Notes: generated from the sequence alone by a model not told the origin. DNA of 39,829 nucleotides from Dehalococcoidia bacterium (GCA_029247135.1 JAQWLS010000100.1:1-39829), one strand, 5' to 3'; shown: positions 1 to 9,306, numbered from the stretch's first letter. Numbers and translations: made by a program.

Positions 1-1
1 C

Positions 2-58
2 CTGGCAAGACGAGAGCTGAACGCCGCAGATTTGAACGATTGGCTCGGAAATAATTGA
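2..58 (+). CDS. possible 3' end of a gene cut by the window edge
   Basis: The first bases read open on the plus strand in two frames. Frame 2 gives an 18-residue tail ending in DLNDWLGNN at a TGA (56-58). Frame 1 gives a basic tail ending in RFERLARK at a TAA (52-54). I cannot decide between them without the upstream sequence. No start codon with a ribosome binding site for a minus-strand gene is visible here. The product is not identifiable. Confidence 0.25.
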   Translation: MARRELNAADLNDWLGNN

Positions 59-95
59 TGGATTGCCAAGATATTAATATTCGTGATGTCTGTCA

Positions 96-506
96 CTAAT
101 CAGGTGCACTTTTTTTACTAAAGGGTGGTAGCTTACCAAGCCATAACGCCACAATAATGAGTAGAAATTGAATCGCTGCGCGCATGACGTGTCCGAATTG
201 CGAAAGTCGCGTATTCCCGATTTCAATATCATTAATCCACATGTTGATATTTGCCCAATAAATACTGATTAACATGACTACGAAACCAACACTTGCATAT
301 TTACGTGTGCGAGGAATCATTATCATTATTCCTAAGAGAATTTCAAACACTCCGCTTACCAACACCCAGAATCTTGGCGATCCGAGGGCTTCAGGGACAA
401 TTGGTTCAAACCATTCGGGATTTCTAAAGTGGTTAATTCCGATAATGACGAACGGAATACCGTATAACGTTGCGAGAAGATGTTTTAGACGTGCACTAGT
501 AAACAT
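96..506 (-). CDS. DoxX-like small integral membrane protein
   Basis: The 136-residue protein has four predicted membrane helices (about residues 10-30, 45-65, 70-90 and 108-125). Its layout is that of DoxX-like proteins: an early GINHF segment, a short polar loop, then an LLGIMIMIPRTR helix end. DoxX relatives are four-helix inner-membrane proteins; some are linked to redox or thiosulfate chemistry, but many have no known role. The ATG at 506 is the only sensible start, with a weak purine stretch upstream. The gene is isolated, facing the same way as the next gene. Family membership is fairly safe; function is unknown. Confidence 0.7.
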   Translation of the reverse strand: MFTSARLKHLLATLYGIPFVIIGINHFRNPEWFEPIVPEALGSPRFWVLVSGVFEILLGIMIMIPRTRKYASVGFVVMLISIYWANINMWINDIEIGNTRLSQFGHVMRAAIQFLLIIVALWLGKLPPFSKKSAPD

Positions 507-544
507 AGATCCAGCCTACCTTGAATTCGCGAAAGGTTTTGGGG

Positions 545-1330
545 TTATAAGGAAATATTCAGATCGGTTTGTGTGAGGCATAAGGACCATATAAAGCCAA
601 TTAGATTTTTAGGTTGGATTAGGTACTGAGATGAGTCGTTGCTGGTGCCATCATTTGTGTGAGTCAGGGTGTTTAAAGGAACTAAATCCACCTCGGCTGA
701 TATATATGTATTGAGAGCTTTTTGGATGCAATTCAATACGGTACGTGAGGATGTATTCCATTCCTTACTAGTCACATGTAAGCCGCTTGTCTGAGCTTTA
801 GCGGCCGGAGCGAATTGATGTTGTTCAGTAACTGTGCGGGGAAACTGATTTCCGTGATGGTCGACTACTGTGTGCGCTATTTCTTTTGATGGTGTGACAT
901 ACTGAAGCGGATTTGGGAAGGCGATTGTGGTATTGATCCAATCTGTATCGCCTGAGTCGATTTTCTGTATTGTTTCAACAAGCGCTGTGCTCTGAGTGAT
1001 CCAGCTAATCATGCCCGCAGTCTCTATAAAAGTACGTGCGTATTTAGTGAACATAGGTCTGGAATCTGTCAGATGATGAAGTAAACCGTAGGATCTTACC
1101 CATTCTTGAACTTCGATGTCGAGACTATTATTTTTGCTCAGAGTGCTGAAGTGCGGTGTGAAAGACCATTTTTCGAATATCTCAGCGAGAGCTAGATGTA
1201 AGTTAATGTTTGTTCTGGTTGGATACCAGGACACCTCGTCAACGAGCGAATTTAGGTCTAGCGCGCCTCCGGTAATTGTTGCCCGTGGATATTTTAGTTG
1301 CTCCCACTTTGTATCAATCTGATAGATCAT
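545..1330 (-). CDS. hypothetical protein, possibly lacking its C-terminal part
   Basis: I do not recognise this protein. It is soluble (no membrane helix or signal peptide), about 261 residues from the ATG at 1330. The ORF track starts four codons earlier at a GTG (1342) with no ribosome binding site, whereas GTGAG precedes the ATG. A GDTDWINTTI segment lies mid-protein. The end, PKNLIGFIWSLCLTQTD, resembles a helix that in some uncharacterised actinobacterial and chloroflexotal proteins precedes a small Cys-rich domain. No such cysteines follow here, so it may be shortened. That comparison is from memory and uncertain. Confidence 0.55.
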   Translation of the reverse strand: MIYQIDTKWEQLKYPRATITGGALDLNSLVDEVSWYPTRTNINLHLALAEIFEKWSFTPHFSTLSKNNSLDIEVQEWVRSYGLLHHLTDSRPMFTKYARTFIETAGMISWITQSTALVETIQKIDSGDTDWINTTIAFPNPLQYVTPSKEIAHTVVDHHGNQFPRTVTEQHQFAPAAKAQTSGLHVTSKEWNTSSRTVLNCIQKALNTYISAEVDLVPLNTLTHTNDGTSNDSSQYLIQPKNLIGFIWSLCLTQTDLNISL

Positions 1331-1396
1331 CCTGAATCTCACTTTATATCGCTAGATCATAGATCGTAAATAGGCTTCCGGTAACATTGTGGTACT

Positions 1397-2959
1397 GTGA
1401 TTTTTGTTAATGAGCTAAGTAAATCGTTCGGCGCAACACCAATTCTACGCGATGTGTCGTTTCACGTTCCTGACGGTGAAAAAATAGGCCTGGTCGGACC
1501 AAACGGTACAGGTAAGTCAACTCTTCTTAAGTTGGTCGCAGGAGTTGAAACACCAGATTCAGGAACTGCTGGTTGTAAAGCTGGCGAATTGAGCTACTTA
1601 AATCAGGATGTACCCTTCGAGAGCGATCGCAGATTACTAGAAGAATTATGGGTTTCATTTGATGATGTGACTTCACTTCAGAGCGAAATTGATAGAGTCT
1701 CTGAATTAATTAGTCAAGGGATGGGCGATATCGATCAACTGATAGAACAACAGGCTTCACTATTTTCAGCGTTTGAGGCGTTGGATGGATACAGAATAGA
1801 AGAGCGCATTGGACGTGTGCTAGACGGACTAGGATTCACAAAAGAAGATAGAGATAAAAAGTGCGGCGACTTTTCTGGTGGTTGGAAAATGCGAATTGGA
1901 CTAGCCAAGATATTGGTGCGTCAGCCGGAGCACTTATTGCTAGATGAGCCCACTAACCATTTGGATGAGCGCGCTAAGGCATGGCTTACCCAATATCTCT
2001 CACAATTTTCGGGAACGGTCGTGTTGGTCACTCACGATCGTGATTTTTTGGATGGTGTAGCAGAGAGAATTGTTGAGCTGCGTGATGGACTGGTGACAAG
2101 TTATGTTGGTAACTATTCGTCTTTTCTCACGCAAAAAGCTGCCAAAATAGCGCAACTTGAGAAGGCAGCCACTCAGGAGAATCGTGAGATTGCTAGGCAA
2201 GAGCGTTTTATTGAACGGTTTCGTAGTAAAGCGACAAAGGCAACACAAGTCGCATCGAGAGAAAAGTCGCTCGAAAAAATTACTAGAACTGTTCTGCCAT
2301 CGAAGGAGAAACATGTTTCATTTCAGTTGGAATCATCAGGTCGAGTAGAGCGTGAAGTGTTGCAGGTGGATGGTCTCGGTCATAACTGGGATGACCAGAC
2401 CGTACTAATCGATGCAAATATGGTTGTGGAACGCGGACAGAAAGTTGTTTTGGTTGGGCCAAATGGAAGTGGAAAGAGTACATTTTTAAGAGCTATTTCG
2501 GGTGAATTTGCTCCAACGGAGGGCAGCATTCTTTGGGCCGACAGAGCTGAACCGACGTATTACGATCAGCACCAGGATGAAGTGTTGGATGTAAGTGTAT
2601 CTGTGCTTGATGAAGTGAAGTCAGTAGCGGCTGGTAAATCCGAGACAGAGATTCGAAGAGCTCTAGGACAATTTTTGTTTCGCGGTGATACCGTACATAA
2701 ATTAATTTCAGTCTTGTCAGGTGGTGAACGAAGTCGGGTCGCCTTGGCAAAATTTCTACTCCAACCTTCAAATGTGTTGCTTCTGGATGAGCCGACGAAC
2801 CATTTGGATGTGACTACTCGTAAGAAACTCATTGAAGCGCTGTCTAATTATGAAGGGACTATCGTGTGCGCGAGTCACGATGACTTGCTAGTTAAAGAGG
2901 TCGCCACTCGAGTTATTCGGGTTGAAGACGGCGAGTGCACCGAGATATTGGATTGGTGA
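1397..2959 (+). CDS. ABC-F family ATP-binding protein (EttA/Uup/Vga-type)
   Basis: This 520-residue protein has two ABC ATPase domains and no membrane segment, the hallmark of ABC-F translation factors that act at the ribosomal E site. Domain 1 shows Walker A GPNGTGKST (about 34-42), signature SGGWK (160-164) and Walker B LLLDEPTNHLD (about 180-190). Domain 2 shows GPNGSGKST (about 354-362), SGGER (441-445) and LLLDEPTNHLD (about 461-471). A charged, coiled-coil-like linker (about 240-300) joins them, as in the P-site tRNA interaction motif. The frame opens with GTG and has only a weak ribosome binding site. Whether it is a housekeeping (EttA, Uup) or antibiotic-protection member cannot be told from the sequence alone. 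Confidence 0.93.
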   Translation: MIFVNELSKSFGATPILRDVSFHVPDGEKIGLVGPNGTGKSTLLKLVAGVETPDSGTAGCKAGELSYLNQDVPFESDRRLLEELWVSFDDVTSLQSEIDRVSELISQGMGDIDQLIEQQASLFSAFEALDGYRIEERIGRVLDGLGFTKEDRDKKCGDFSGGWKMRIGLAKILVRQPEHLLLDEPTNHLDERAKAWLTQYLSQFSGTVVLVTHDRDFLDGVAERIVELRDGLVTSYVGNYSSFLTQKAAKIAQLEKAATQENREIARQERFIERFRSKATKATQVASREKSLEKITRTVLPSKEKHVSFQLESSGRVEREVLQVDGLGHNWDDQTVLIDANMVVERGQKVVLVGPNGSGKSTFLRAISGEFAPTEGSILWADRAEPTYYDQHQDEVLDVSVSVLDEVKSVAAGKSETEIRRALGQFLFRGDTVHKLISVLSGGERSRVALAKFLLQPSNVLLLDEPTNHLDVTTRKKLIEALSNYEGTIVCASHDDLLVKEVATRVIRVEDGECTEILDW

Positions 2960-2972
2960 TTGGATAGTTGTT

Positions 2973-3458
2973 TTAAACCCGTCCTTGGAAGGAAAGCTGC
3001 CGCCAGGCTTCGTAGGTAACTATTGCCACAGAGTTCGATAAGTTGATACTCCGATTTGATGGTCGCATTGGAATTAATAATTTCTGGTCCGTCGGTAGCC
3101 CTTTAAGATATGAGTCGGGCAGACCCGTATCTTCACGACCAAAAAGTAACGAGTCTGAGGTTGTAAATTCTGCATCAGTGTAAGTTTCAGTAGCGCTGGT
3201 TGTGATCGCAAGTATTCGTCTTTCTGGCCACTTTGAAATATATGATTGAAGACTTTCATATTCTGTTATCGAAGCTAAGTCAGAATAATCGAGCGATGCT
3301 CGACGTAAATGTGCCTCATCAAAAGTGAATCCGAGAGGCTTAATCAGGTGCAGTGTGGCTCCGGTATTTGCGCACAGTCGAATGATGTTTCCGGTGTTTC
3401 CAGGTATTAGTGGCTCAAAAAGAACGATATGAAACATTTGGACTAGTTTTTCATTCAT
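2973..3458 (-). CDS. trmL: tRNA (cytidine(34)-2'-O)-methyltransferase TrmL
   Basis: TrmL is a SPOUT-class enzyme that 2'-O-methylates the wobble base of certain leucine tRNAs using S-adenosylmethionine. The opening FHIVLFEPLIPGNTGNIIRL and the C-terminal knot motifs LLFGREDTGLP and IPMRPSNRSINLSNSVAI are diagnostic. Length (161, or 154 from an internal ATG) matches the family. Many homologues begin at MFHIVLFEP, which here is the ATG at 3437; neither start has a clear Shine-Dalgarno, so the start is open. The gene converges on the ABC-F gene with 13 bases between the stop codons and no terminator hairpin. Confidence 0.93.
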   Translation of the reverse strand: MNEKLVQMFHIVLFEPLIPGNTGNIIRLCANTGATLHLIKPLGFTFDEAHLRRASLDYSDLASITEYESLQSYISKWPERRILAITTSATETYTDAEFTTSDSLLFGREDTGLPDSYLKGLPTDQKLLIPMRPSNRSINLSNSVAIVTYEAWRQLSFQGRV

Positions 3459-3561
3459 AAGTATGGGAGTTTACCTCGGAGTTCAAAAGGGTATTGTTTG
3501 ACGTACAGCTATACTCATCGACTTTTCACCTTGTAGCCAAAAATAAACCTATCTTGTCTTT

Positions 3562-4779
3562 ATGAACCTAACTCAAATCTTCTATAGAAAGCAAAGTGTT
3601 GAAAACCAATTATGGATTTTATCGCTACTGATAGTCCTCAGTGCGATAGCGCCACTCGCGGTCGATATGTTTTTGCCAGCGATGCCTTCTATGGCATCTC
3701 AATTAGATATTAGTTCGACTGCACTACAGCTATGCGTCACGTTATTTTTACTTGCATTTGCCAGCTCACAGTTGATTTACGGGCCATGTTCTGATCGGTA
3801 TGGCAGGAGACCGGTGTTGACGGTCGGACTTTTTTTGTTCGTTTTGGGTGGAATAGTTTGCGTCTTGGCAAACAGCTCGACAATGTTAATCGTAGGTAGA
3901 GTTATTCAGGGTTTCGGCGGTGGCGCTGGGGCGGCAATTAGTCGCGCAATCGTGCTCGATCATTACGGTAAGGAAGGCGCGGCTCGAGCGCTTTCCTACA
4001 TCAACGTTGCGACACCTCTGGCTCCGATGCTTGCACCGATTATTGGAGGTCTTCTACTTGAGATATTTGATTGGCAGGCTGTGTTTTTCGCACTCATATT
4101 GCTAGGTGTTCTGTTGTTGATAGGGTATCGAGTTTCCTTTTCTGAGACGAATCGTTATCAGGATTCAACCGCACTGACGTACGACTCAATCGTTAAAAAT
4201 CTAGGCACACTTTTTTCTAACAGAGATTTTGTCGTTTATTCGACCACTATTGGTTTCATGTTTAGTGCGCAATTGATATTTATTTCCTCTTCCTCATTTG
4301 TGCTTATTGATGAGTTTGGACTGTCACCCAGAAACTTCGGATTTTCATTCGGCCTGATGGCATTCGGAATAATGTTGGGTGCATGGACCGCGAGTCGTTC
4401 TATAGGGCGGATCAAAACAAATAAACTTGTGCTTATTGGAACCGGGATTGGAATGCTGGGTGGAGCGACAATGGCTGTCTTTGCTTTGACTGGGATGAGT
4501 AATGTGTGGACTATCGTATTGCCGATGACTGCCACTGCTTTTGGTTTTGGATTTGCAAGGCCTGCAGCGATGGCTGCCGCGATGATCCCATTTCCCCAGA
4601 TCGCTGGTATGGCATCTGCCATATTAGGATTTGTACAAATGCTAGGCGCTTCGTTTTATAATGTGGGCTATGGTTCATTATTTAGTCCAGACTCGGTGAA
4701 TTTATCTGTGGCTATTGCGATTGCGGCTGGTGTCGCATTCATGAACATGTTAATTTTGCGTCCGGATGGCGATTCATAG
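3562..4779 (+). CDS. MFS drug-resistance transporter, Bcr/CflA type
   Basis: This 405-residue protein has about 12 predicted transmembrane helices. The first helix ends in VDMFLPAMP (about 34-42), close to the D-x-YLPA-P signature of Bcr/CflA drug:proton antiporters. MFS motif A follows as GPCSDRYGRRP (74-84) and motif C-like VIQGFGGGAGAA lies near 117-128. These antiporters export compounds such as bicyclomycin, chloramphenicol or sulfonamides; the substrate here is unknown. The ATG has no good ribosome binding site. It may be co-transcribed with the oxidase gene 55 bases downstream, though the two need not be functionally linked. Confidence 0.9.
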   Translation: MNLTQIFYRKQSVENQLWILSLLIVLSAIAPLAVDMFLPAMPSMASQLDISSTALQLCVTLFLLAFASSQLIYGPCSDRYGRRPVLTVGLFLFVLGGIVCVLANSSTMLIVGRVIQGFGGGAGAAISRAIVLDHYGKEGAARALSYINVATPLAPMLAPIIGGLLLEIFDWQAVFFALILLGVLLLIGYRVSFSETNRYQDSTALTYDSIVKNLGTLFSNRDFVVYSTTIGFMFSAQLIFISSSSFVLIDEFGLSPRNFGFSFGLMAFGIMLGAWTASRSIGRIKTNKLVLIGTGIGMLGGATMAVFALTGMSNVWTIVLPMTATAFGFGFARPAAMAAAMIPFPQIAGMASAILGFVQMLGASFYNVGYGSLFSPDSVNLSVAIAIAAGVAFMNMLILRPDGDS

Positions 4780-4834
4780 CGGGATCAATTAACAGACGAA
4801 AAACAAAGACGATCGTGCGAGTAGGAGATCAGCT

Positions 4835-6055
4835 ATGCGTGTTATTTCAACTCTTAGGTCAGTACTGCGTTTCAGAAAATTCGAATGGAATCCTGTCACG
4901 AGGAGGCTTCAGACTGCGGCGAGCATCTCGGACTTGCGAGCAAAAGCTAAGCGACGGCTTCCTGGGGGGGTGTTTGATTACATCGATGGCGCAGCGGAGG
5001 ATGAAGTGACACTTCGGAGAAACAGTGAAGCATATGGGGCGGTTGAATTCAGACCGCGTGTTTTCCGTGATGTCAGCAATATTTCCCTGCAGTCCAAACT
5101 CTTTGGGCGAGATCTCTCATTTCCCCTAATACTCGCACCGACAGGTTTTGGGCGAATAGCGGACTCCCAAGGTGAATTGGCTGTGGCAAGATCTGCGGAT
5201 AGAGCAGGAATTCCTTACACGCTTTCAACTCTCGGAACGCGATCTATTGAAGAGATTGCTGAGGTGTCTTCTGGTAGAAAATGGTTTCAGGTATATGTGT
5301 GGCGTGATCGTGAACTTGTGCGCGAGATGCTCGAGCGGGCGATTGCGGCTGATTATGAGGGGATAATGATTACGGTCGATACTGCGGTGCTTGGACGTAG
5401 GGAACGAGATGTGCGACAGGGTTTCACCTTGCCACCAAAAATCGGGGTGGGTACGATTATCGACGGTATGTTACATCCAGGCTGGACTTGGGATTTTGTG
5501 ACTTCTGATCCGATCTCGTTTGCGAACGTCAAAGGTAAGGGCGTCGGTGATGGGTCAGATCCTGTCACATTGTCAGATTATATTAATTCACAATTCGATC
5601 CGAGTTTGTCTTGGTCAGATGTTGAGTGGTTTCGATCTATTTGGAAAGGCCCGATCATAATCAAAGGAATACAGACTGTAGAAGATGCCAAAATCGCGTC
5701 GGATCTGAATTTGGAAGGAATTGCGCTCTCGAATCATGGCGGACGACAGTTAGATGGAGCACCCGCTCCATTTGAACTCCTTGAGTCGGTAGTTCAGGCA
5801 GTTGGAGGCGAAATCGAAATAATTTGCGATGGTGGAGTCCGTAGAGGAAGCGACATTGCAAAAGCTATTGCGTTGGGTGCTAATGCTTGCATGGCAGGGC
5901 GGGCCTATTTATATGGTTTGGGTGCAGGTGGTGAGCGTGGTGTGGATCATGCTCTTTTGCATTTACGAGAGGGATTAGAGCGCACGATGGCACTAGCTGG
6001 TGCATCATCTCTCGCGGAATTAACTCCAGATTTGGTTCGCATGCGACGGGACTGA
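4835..6055 (+). CDS. FMN-dependent alpha-hydroxy-acid oxidizing protein (LldD/glycolate oxidase family)
   Basis: Members oxidise L-2-hydroxy acids (lactate, glycolate, mandelate) to 2-oxo acids using FMN in a TIM barrel. Visible family marks are GGVFDYIDGAAEDE near residue 45-60, the FMN-contacting LAPTGFGR near 92-99, the catalytic SNHGGRQLDGAPA near 297-309 with the proton-abstracting His and substrate-binding Arg, and the phosphate-binding CDGGVRRGSD and MAGRAYLYGL. Length (406) is normal for the group. An AGGAG sits 8 bases before the ATG at 4835, which settles the start. It ends 9 bases from the end of the convergent amidohydrolase gene. Exact substrate unknown. Confidence 0.93.
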   Translation: MRVISTLRSVLRFRKFEWNPVTRRLQTAASISDLRAKAKRRLPGGVFDYIDGAAEDEVTLRRNSEAYGAVEFRPRVFRDVSNISLQSKLFGRDLSFPLILAPTGFGRIADSQGELAVARSADRAGIPYTLSTLGTRSIEEIAEVSSGRKWFQVYVWRDRELVREMLERAIAADYEGIMITVDTAVLGRRERDVRQGFTLPPKIGVGTIIDGMLHPGWTWDFVTSDPISFANVKGKGVGDGSDPVTLSDYINSQFDPSLSWSDVEWFRSIWKGPIIIKGIQTVEDAKIASDLNLEGIALSNHGGRQLDGAPAPFELLESVVQAVGGEIEIICDGGVRRGSDIAKAIALGANACMAGRAYLYGLGAGGERGVDHALLHLREGLERTMALAGASSLAELTPDLVRMRRD

Positions 6056-6064
6056 AATCTATTT

Positions 6065-7222
6065 TTAAAGAGCTACCAGCTTGCCAGCGCTGATTACATA
6101 TTCAATATCTCGAAGGGCACTTAAATCTTTAGTCGGGTCTGAGCGTAATGCCAAAAGATCGGCCCTGTATCCGGTTTCGATGCGACCCCGGTCATTTAGA
6201 TCGAGTAATTCAGCGCTAGTACTTGTAGCCAGTCGCAAAGTTTCAAGGGCGCTGAGTTCACTCATGTCCTGCATAACTTCAAGGGCGTAACTTAAATCTT
6301 CATGCGGAGTATTGGGAATTCCGCAGTCAGTCGACATCAGGATTCTGGCACCGCTTTCAACTAACTGCTTGGTTAGATCTGCCCGACGTGAGTAGCGTTC
6401 GGTATTTTTTTGCTGACTCAGAGCGCCGACAATCGTCGGCGACACGATTGTTTTGCTACTGACAATATCTGCGATAACCTCCGCGACTGGTTCACTACCG
6501 TTAGGTGTTTGGAACGAGCAGTGTTCGAGCATATCTACGCCACCAGCTAGAGCATGGCGAATTCCCTCAACGCCATGTGCGTGCGCGGTAACGGACGTAC
6601 CTAGTCGATGAGCCTCGTCGACAATTGCACGCATTTCATCGACGGAATATTGGGCACGTTCAACATTAGTACCTGGTGTCATATTGCCCCCTGAAGCCAT
6701 AACTTTGATCCAGTCTGTGCGGGCTTTAACCCGTTCGCGTACTGCTATCCTGACGCCTAGCTCACCATCGGCTTCCCCACCCATAAAATAACAGTGTCCG
6801 CCCGTTGGTGTGACTGGTGCGCCCGCGACTATGAGAGAAGGTCCGCGGGTCACTCCGGTGTCGATTGCATCTCGCAGAGTGACTGCGAGTTCTGTTGGTG
6901 CGCCTAAATCACGCACTGTAGTAATTCCTGACCGCAACATTTTGTGGCCATTTTCTACCATTCTTAACAACATACTTGAAGACGTGTCGTTGTCATATAC
7001 GGTTCTCCAGTCCGCTCCCGCATTGAAGCAAAGATGTGCGTGGGCTTCAATCAGACCAGGAATCAGTGTGAGGCCAGATGCATCAATGTCTACTGAATTT
7101 GTGGATGGCTTGTCTACGAGGATGCCGTCTTGAACGAAAATGTCTCTTTCGATAGGTGACTCTTCAGTTCCTGACCAAACCATCGCATTGAGAATTGAGA
7201 GATGCGTTGATGCGTGTGTCAT
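6065..7222 (-). CDS. metal-dependent amidohydrolase family protein (imidazolonepropionase/prolidase-like)
   Basis: This 385-residue protein has the composite fold of urease-superfamily amidohydrolases: an N-terminal beta segment, then a TIM barrel starting at LIPGLIEAHAHL (metal ligands H61 and H63). A lysine in DWIKVMASGG (about 170) is placed as the carboxylated metal-bridging lysine. Later ligands are the histidines of VTAHAHG and EHCSF, and the Asp of STDCGIPN (about 300). Such subtype proteins hydrolyse cyclic amides or Xaa-Pro dipeptides; the substrate is not predictable. A GGAG 6 bases upstream of the ATG supports the start. There is no signal peptide, so it is probably cytoplasmic. 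Confidence 0.9.
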   Translation of the reverse strand: MTHASTHLSILNAMVWSGTEESPIERDIFVQDGILVDKPSTNSVDIDASGLTLIPGLIEAHAHLCFNAGADWRTVYDNDTSSSMLLRMVENGHKMLRSGITTVRDLGAPTELAVTLRDAIDTGVTRGPSLIVAGAPVTPTGGHCYFMGGEADGELGVRIAVRERVKARTDWIKVMASGGNMTPGTNVERAQYSVDEMRAIVDEAHRLGTSVTAHAHGVEGIRHALAGGVDMLEHCSFQTPNGSEPVAEVIADIVSSKTIVSPTIVGALSQQKNTERYSRRADLTKQLVESGARILMSTDCGIPNTPHEDLSYALEVMQDMSELSALETLRLATSTSAELLDLNDRGRIETGYRADLLALRSDPTKDLSALRDIEYVISAGKLVAL

Positions 7223-7330
7223 GAGTCTCCAAACTAACGGCTAAACAGGTAATGTGATTTTTCTAACAGTCGTGCATCTAGTGTAATGAATTATTGAGGA
7301 GCATAAGAAAATATTGTATAGAGTTAGAGT

Positions 7331-8083
7331 ATGAAAAAAATTAAGTCAAAAATATTTATCTCCTTCGCAATTCTTTCTGGTCTGGTACTAGTTGCTATCG
7401 CGGCATTTTTGTACCTGTTTGTGTTCCGGTCAGTGGAAGCGGAAGTGTCGCTAGAAGCTGCTGTGGCATCTGTAGCCTCGGCCACGCCAACGGCAACTAG
7501 CTTAGTTACCCAACCGGTGGAAACAGCCACCAAGGAGGCTGAGGATGAGCCGACAGCGGGGGATTGGATACTGTCTGACTCGCAAGATTCATTTGTTGGA
7601 TATCGGGTAGACGAGGTCCTCTCCAGGCTAGGTGAGTTCACGGCGGTCGGTAGAACATCAAATATCGACGCGGTTTTGGAATTTGACGGAGCGAAGGTGC
7701 TGTCAGTCACGATAACTGCTGATTTGACGTCGTTAGAGAGTGATAATCAGTACAGGGACAGAGCGCTACGAAGCCAGGCTATTGAGACAGATCTTTTTCC
7801 TCAAGCAGAATTCAAGTTAATAGATGAGATTGAGATAACAGAGGACTATAAAACTGGGATTTCACTGTCCTATGAGATTGCTGGGCTGCTGACCTTGCAC
7901 GGTGTGTCTAGAGAGATAGTGATAACGGTTGAGGGAACATTAGTTGACGATGTGCTTGTAATTATTGGGTCCTACCCTGTCATGTTTGCCGATTATGACA
8001 TTGAGCAGCCATCCTCGCGCTCGGTTGTTTCGATCGAAGATAATGGAATCTTAGAGTTTCAGTTATTTTTTGTGAAATCCTAA
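7331..8083 (+). CDS. YceI-like domain protein with N-terminal membrane anchor
   Basis: Residues 11-33 form a hydrophobic helix after a KKIKSK start, giving a membrane anchor or uncleaved signal. An Ala/Thr/Glu-rich low-complexity linker follows (about 36-75). From about residue 78 the sequence matches the YceI lipocalin-like beta barrel: WILSDSQDSFVGYRV, then DLTSLESDNQYRDRALRSQ and FPQAEFKL, and an LTLHGVSREI turn near the end. YceI proteins bind polyisoprenoids and similar lipids. The domain probably faces outside the cytoplasmic membrane. The ribosome binding site is weak. Neighbours do not suggest a specific role. Confidence 0.88.
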   Translation: MKKIKSKIFISFAILSGLVLVAIAAFLYLFVFRSVEAEVSLEAAVASVASATPTATSLVTQPVETATKEAEDEPTAGDWILSDSQDSFVGYRVDEVLSRLGEFTAVGRTSNIDAVLEFDGAKVLSVTITADLTSLESDNQYRDRALRSQAIETDLFPQAEFKLIDEIEITEDYKTGISLSYEIAGLLTLHGVSREIVITVEGTLVDDVLVIIGSYPVMFADYDIEQPSSRSVVSIEDNGILEFQLFFVKS

Positions 8084-8151
8084 TTTCCTTGAAAACTGAC
8101 TTGCTCATTCAGTGACTGCTATATTTCTTGGGGACTAGGGAAGGATTTAGT

Positions 8152-9123
8152 ATGAATGTAGGCGCACTGCAGTTTTTTTCATGGCCTGGTAGAAGAGTCC
8201 CACTTCCTGAAGTATACGAACGCGCATTATCTCGTGTTGAGATCATGGATCAAACCGGATATGACTGCGTGTGGTTAGCGGAGCATCATTTTTCGACGTA
8301 CTCCGTTTGTCCTTCGGTCCACATGATGGGAGTGCAAGTAGCCTCAAGGACTGAAAATATTCGAATTGGGATGGGGGTTACTCTGGCAGCGATGTATCAT
8401 CCGTTGCGAATTGCAGAAGAAGTCGCTTTGTTAGATCATTTCTCTGGTGGCCGAGTGAACTGGGGTGCTGGGCGTGGTTTTGATCGCAAAGAATATGAGA
8501 TCTTTGGGGTCACACCTGAGACTGGTGGTGAGCAATTTAGAGAAAATTTTCAAATTGTGGTTGAAGCCTGGAAGAATGAAAAACTGACGTATCATGGAAA
8601 ATATTGGGATTTTGAGGATGTCGAGGTCCTTCCCAAGCCACTTCAAGATCCACACCCACCGGTGTGGATGGCTGCAACATCACGAGAATCTATCGAAGCT
8701 GCTGCGAAACTAGGGTTTTCTATTCTTATGGATCCACATTCAAGCCATGAAGAAATTGGCGAGAAGAGACAGTTCTTTTTTGATACGTTAGAGGAACACG
8801 GTCATTCGACCGAAAATCGGATACTTCCGACTGCACGACTGATTGCTGTAGCTGATACTGATGCCGAGGCTGAGGCGATAGCGAGTCAGGGCGCAAAGTG
8901 GATGCTTGGGAGTTATATCAATCGCCCAGATGAAGATATGGATCCGGTTGATCGGTACGTGCAGAAGGTGATGATCCACGGAACAAAGGAGAAGGTAGTC
9001 GATGAAATTCTGCGCTTGCAGGAGGAAATCGGGCTCGATTATTTGATGTGTGCACCGCTCAGCCACGATAGTTTTGTTCGCTTTACGAATGATGTGTTGC
9101 CAAATTTGCCTATCAAAAATTAG
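8152..9123 (+). CDS. LLM-class flavin-dependent oxidoreductase (bacterial luciferase-like)
   Basis: This is a luciferase-family TIM-barrel monooxygenase that would use reduced FMN or F420. Marks are the opening GALQFFSWPG, the AEHHFSTYSVCPS loop, GVTLAAMYHPLRIAEEVA, DHFSGGRVNWGAGRGFD and PVWMAATS. The ORF track begins at a TTG (8128), but GGGAAGGA lies just before the ATG at 8152, giving 323 residues. Paralogue expansions of this family are reported for SAR202 Chloroflexota, where they are thought to attack recalcitrant organic matter. The substrate is unknown. The gene is followed 183 bases later by a TPP enzyme with its own promoter-like signal. Confidence 0.92.
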   Translation: MNVGALQFFSWPGRRVPLPEVYERALSRVEIMDQTGYDCVWLAEHHFSTYSVCPSVHMMGVQVASRTENIRIGMGVTLAAMYHPLRIAEEVALLDHFSGGRVNWGAGRGFDRKEYEIFGVTPETGGEQFRENFQIVVEAWKNEKLTYHGKYWDFEDVEVLPKPLQDPHPPVWMAATSRESIEAAAKLGFSILMDPHSSHEEIGEKRQFFFDTLEEHGHSTENRILPTARLIAVADTDAEAEAIASQGAKWMLGSYINRPDEDMDPVDRYVQKVMIHGTKEKVVDEILRLQEEIGLDYLMCAPLSHDSFVRFTNDVLPNLPIKN

Positions 9124-9182
9124 AAAGATAAATCGTCGTTGAGGTTGGATGGTGTCGATCAGATTAGATCGCGCGTCTGGCC

Positions 9183-9209
9183 TTGTAAACACCTACTACT
9201 TGGTATAAC
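9183..9209 (+). promoter_or_regulatory. candidate sigma-70-type promoter for the TPP enzyme gene
   Basis: TTGTAA (9183-9188) and an extended -10 element TGG-TATAAC (9201-9209) are separated by 15 bases. Spacing is short, but the TG extension compensates in known promoters. It lies about 100 bases upstream of the GTG start of the TPP enzyme. Prediction by eye only. Confidence 0.45.
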
Positions 9210-9234
9210 TTGAGGCTAATAACAAAACGTTTAG

Positions 9235-9258
9235 CTTGTAGAATTTTTAAGCTACAAG
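9235..9258 (+). repeat. 7-bp inverted repeat in the TPP enzyme leader
   Basis: CTTGTAG and CTACAAG flank a 10-base AT-rich loop, about 26 bases downstream of the candidate -10 element. It could be an operator or a leader hairpin. It is not a convincing terminator because no T tract follows. Confidence 0.45.
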
Positions 9259-9306
9259 ACTGTCAAAGAAGCTCCGTGTTGTGGGCTAATTAGGGGGATA
9301 TGTACT

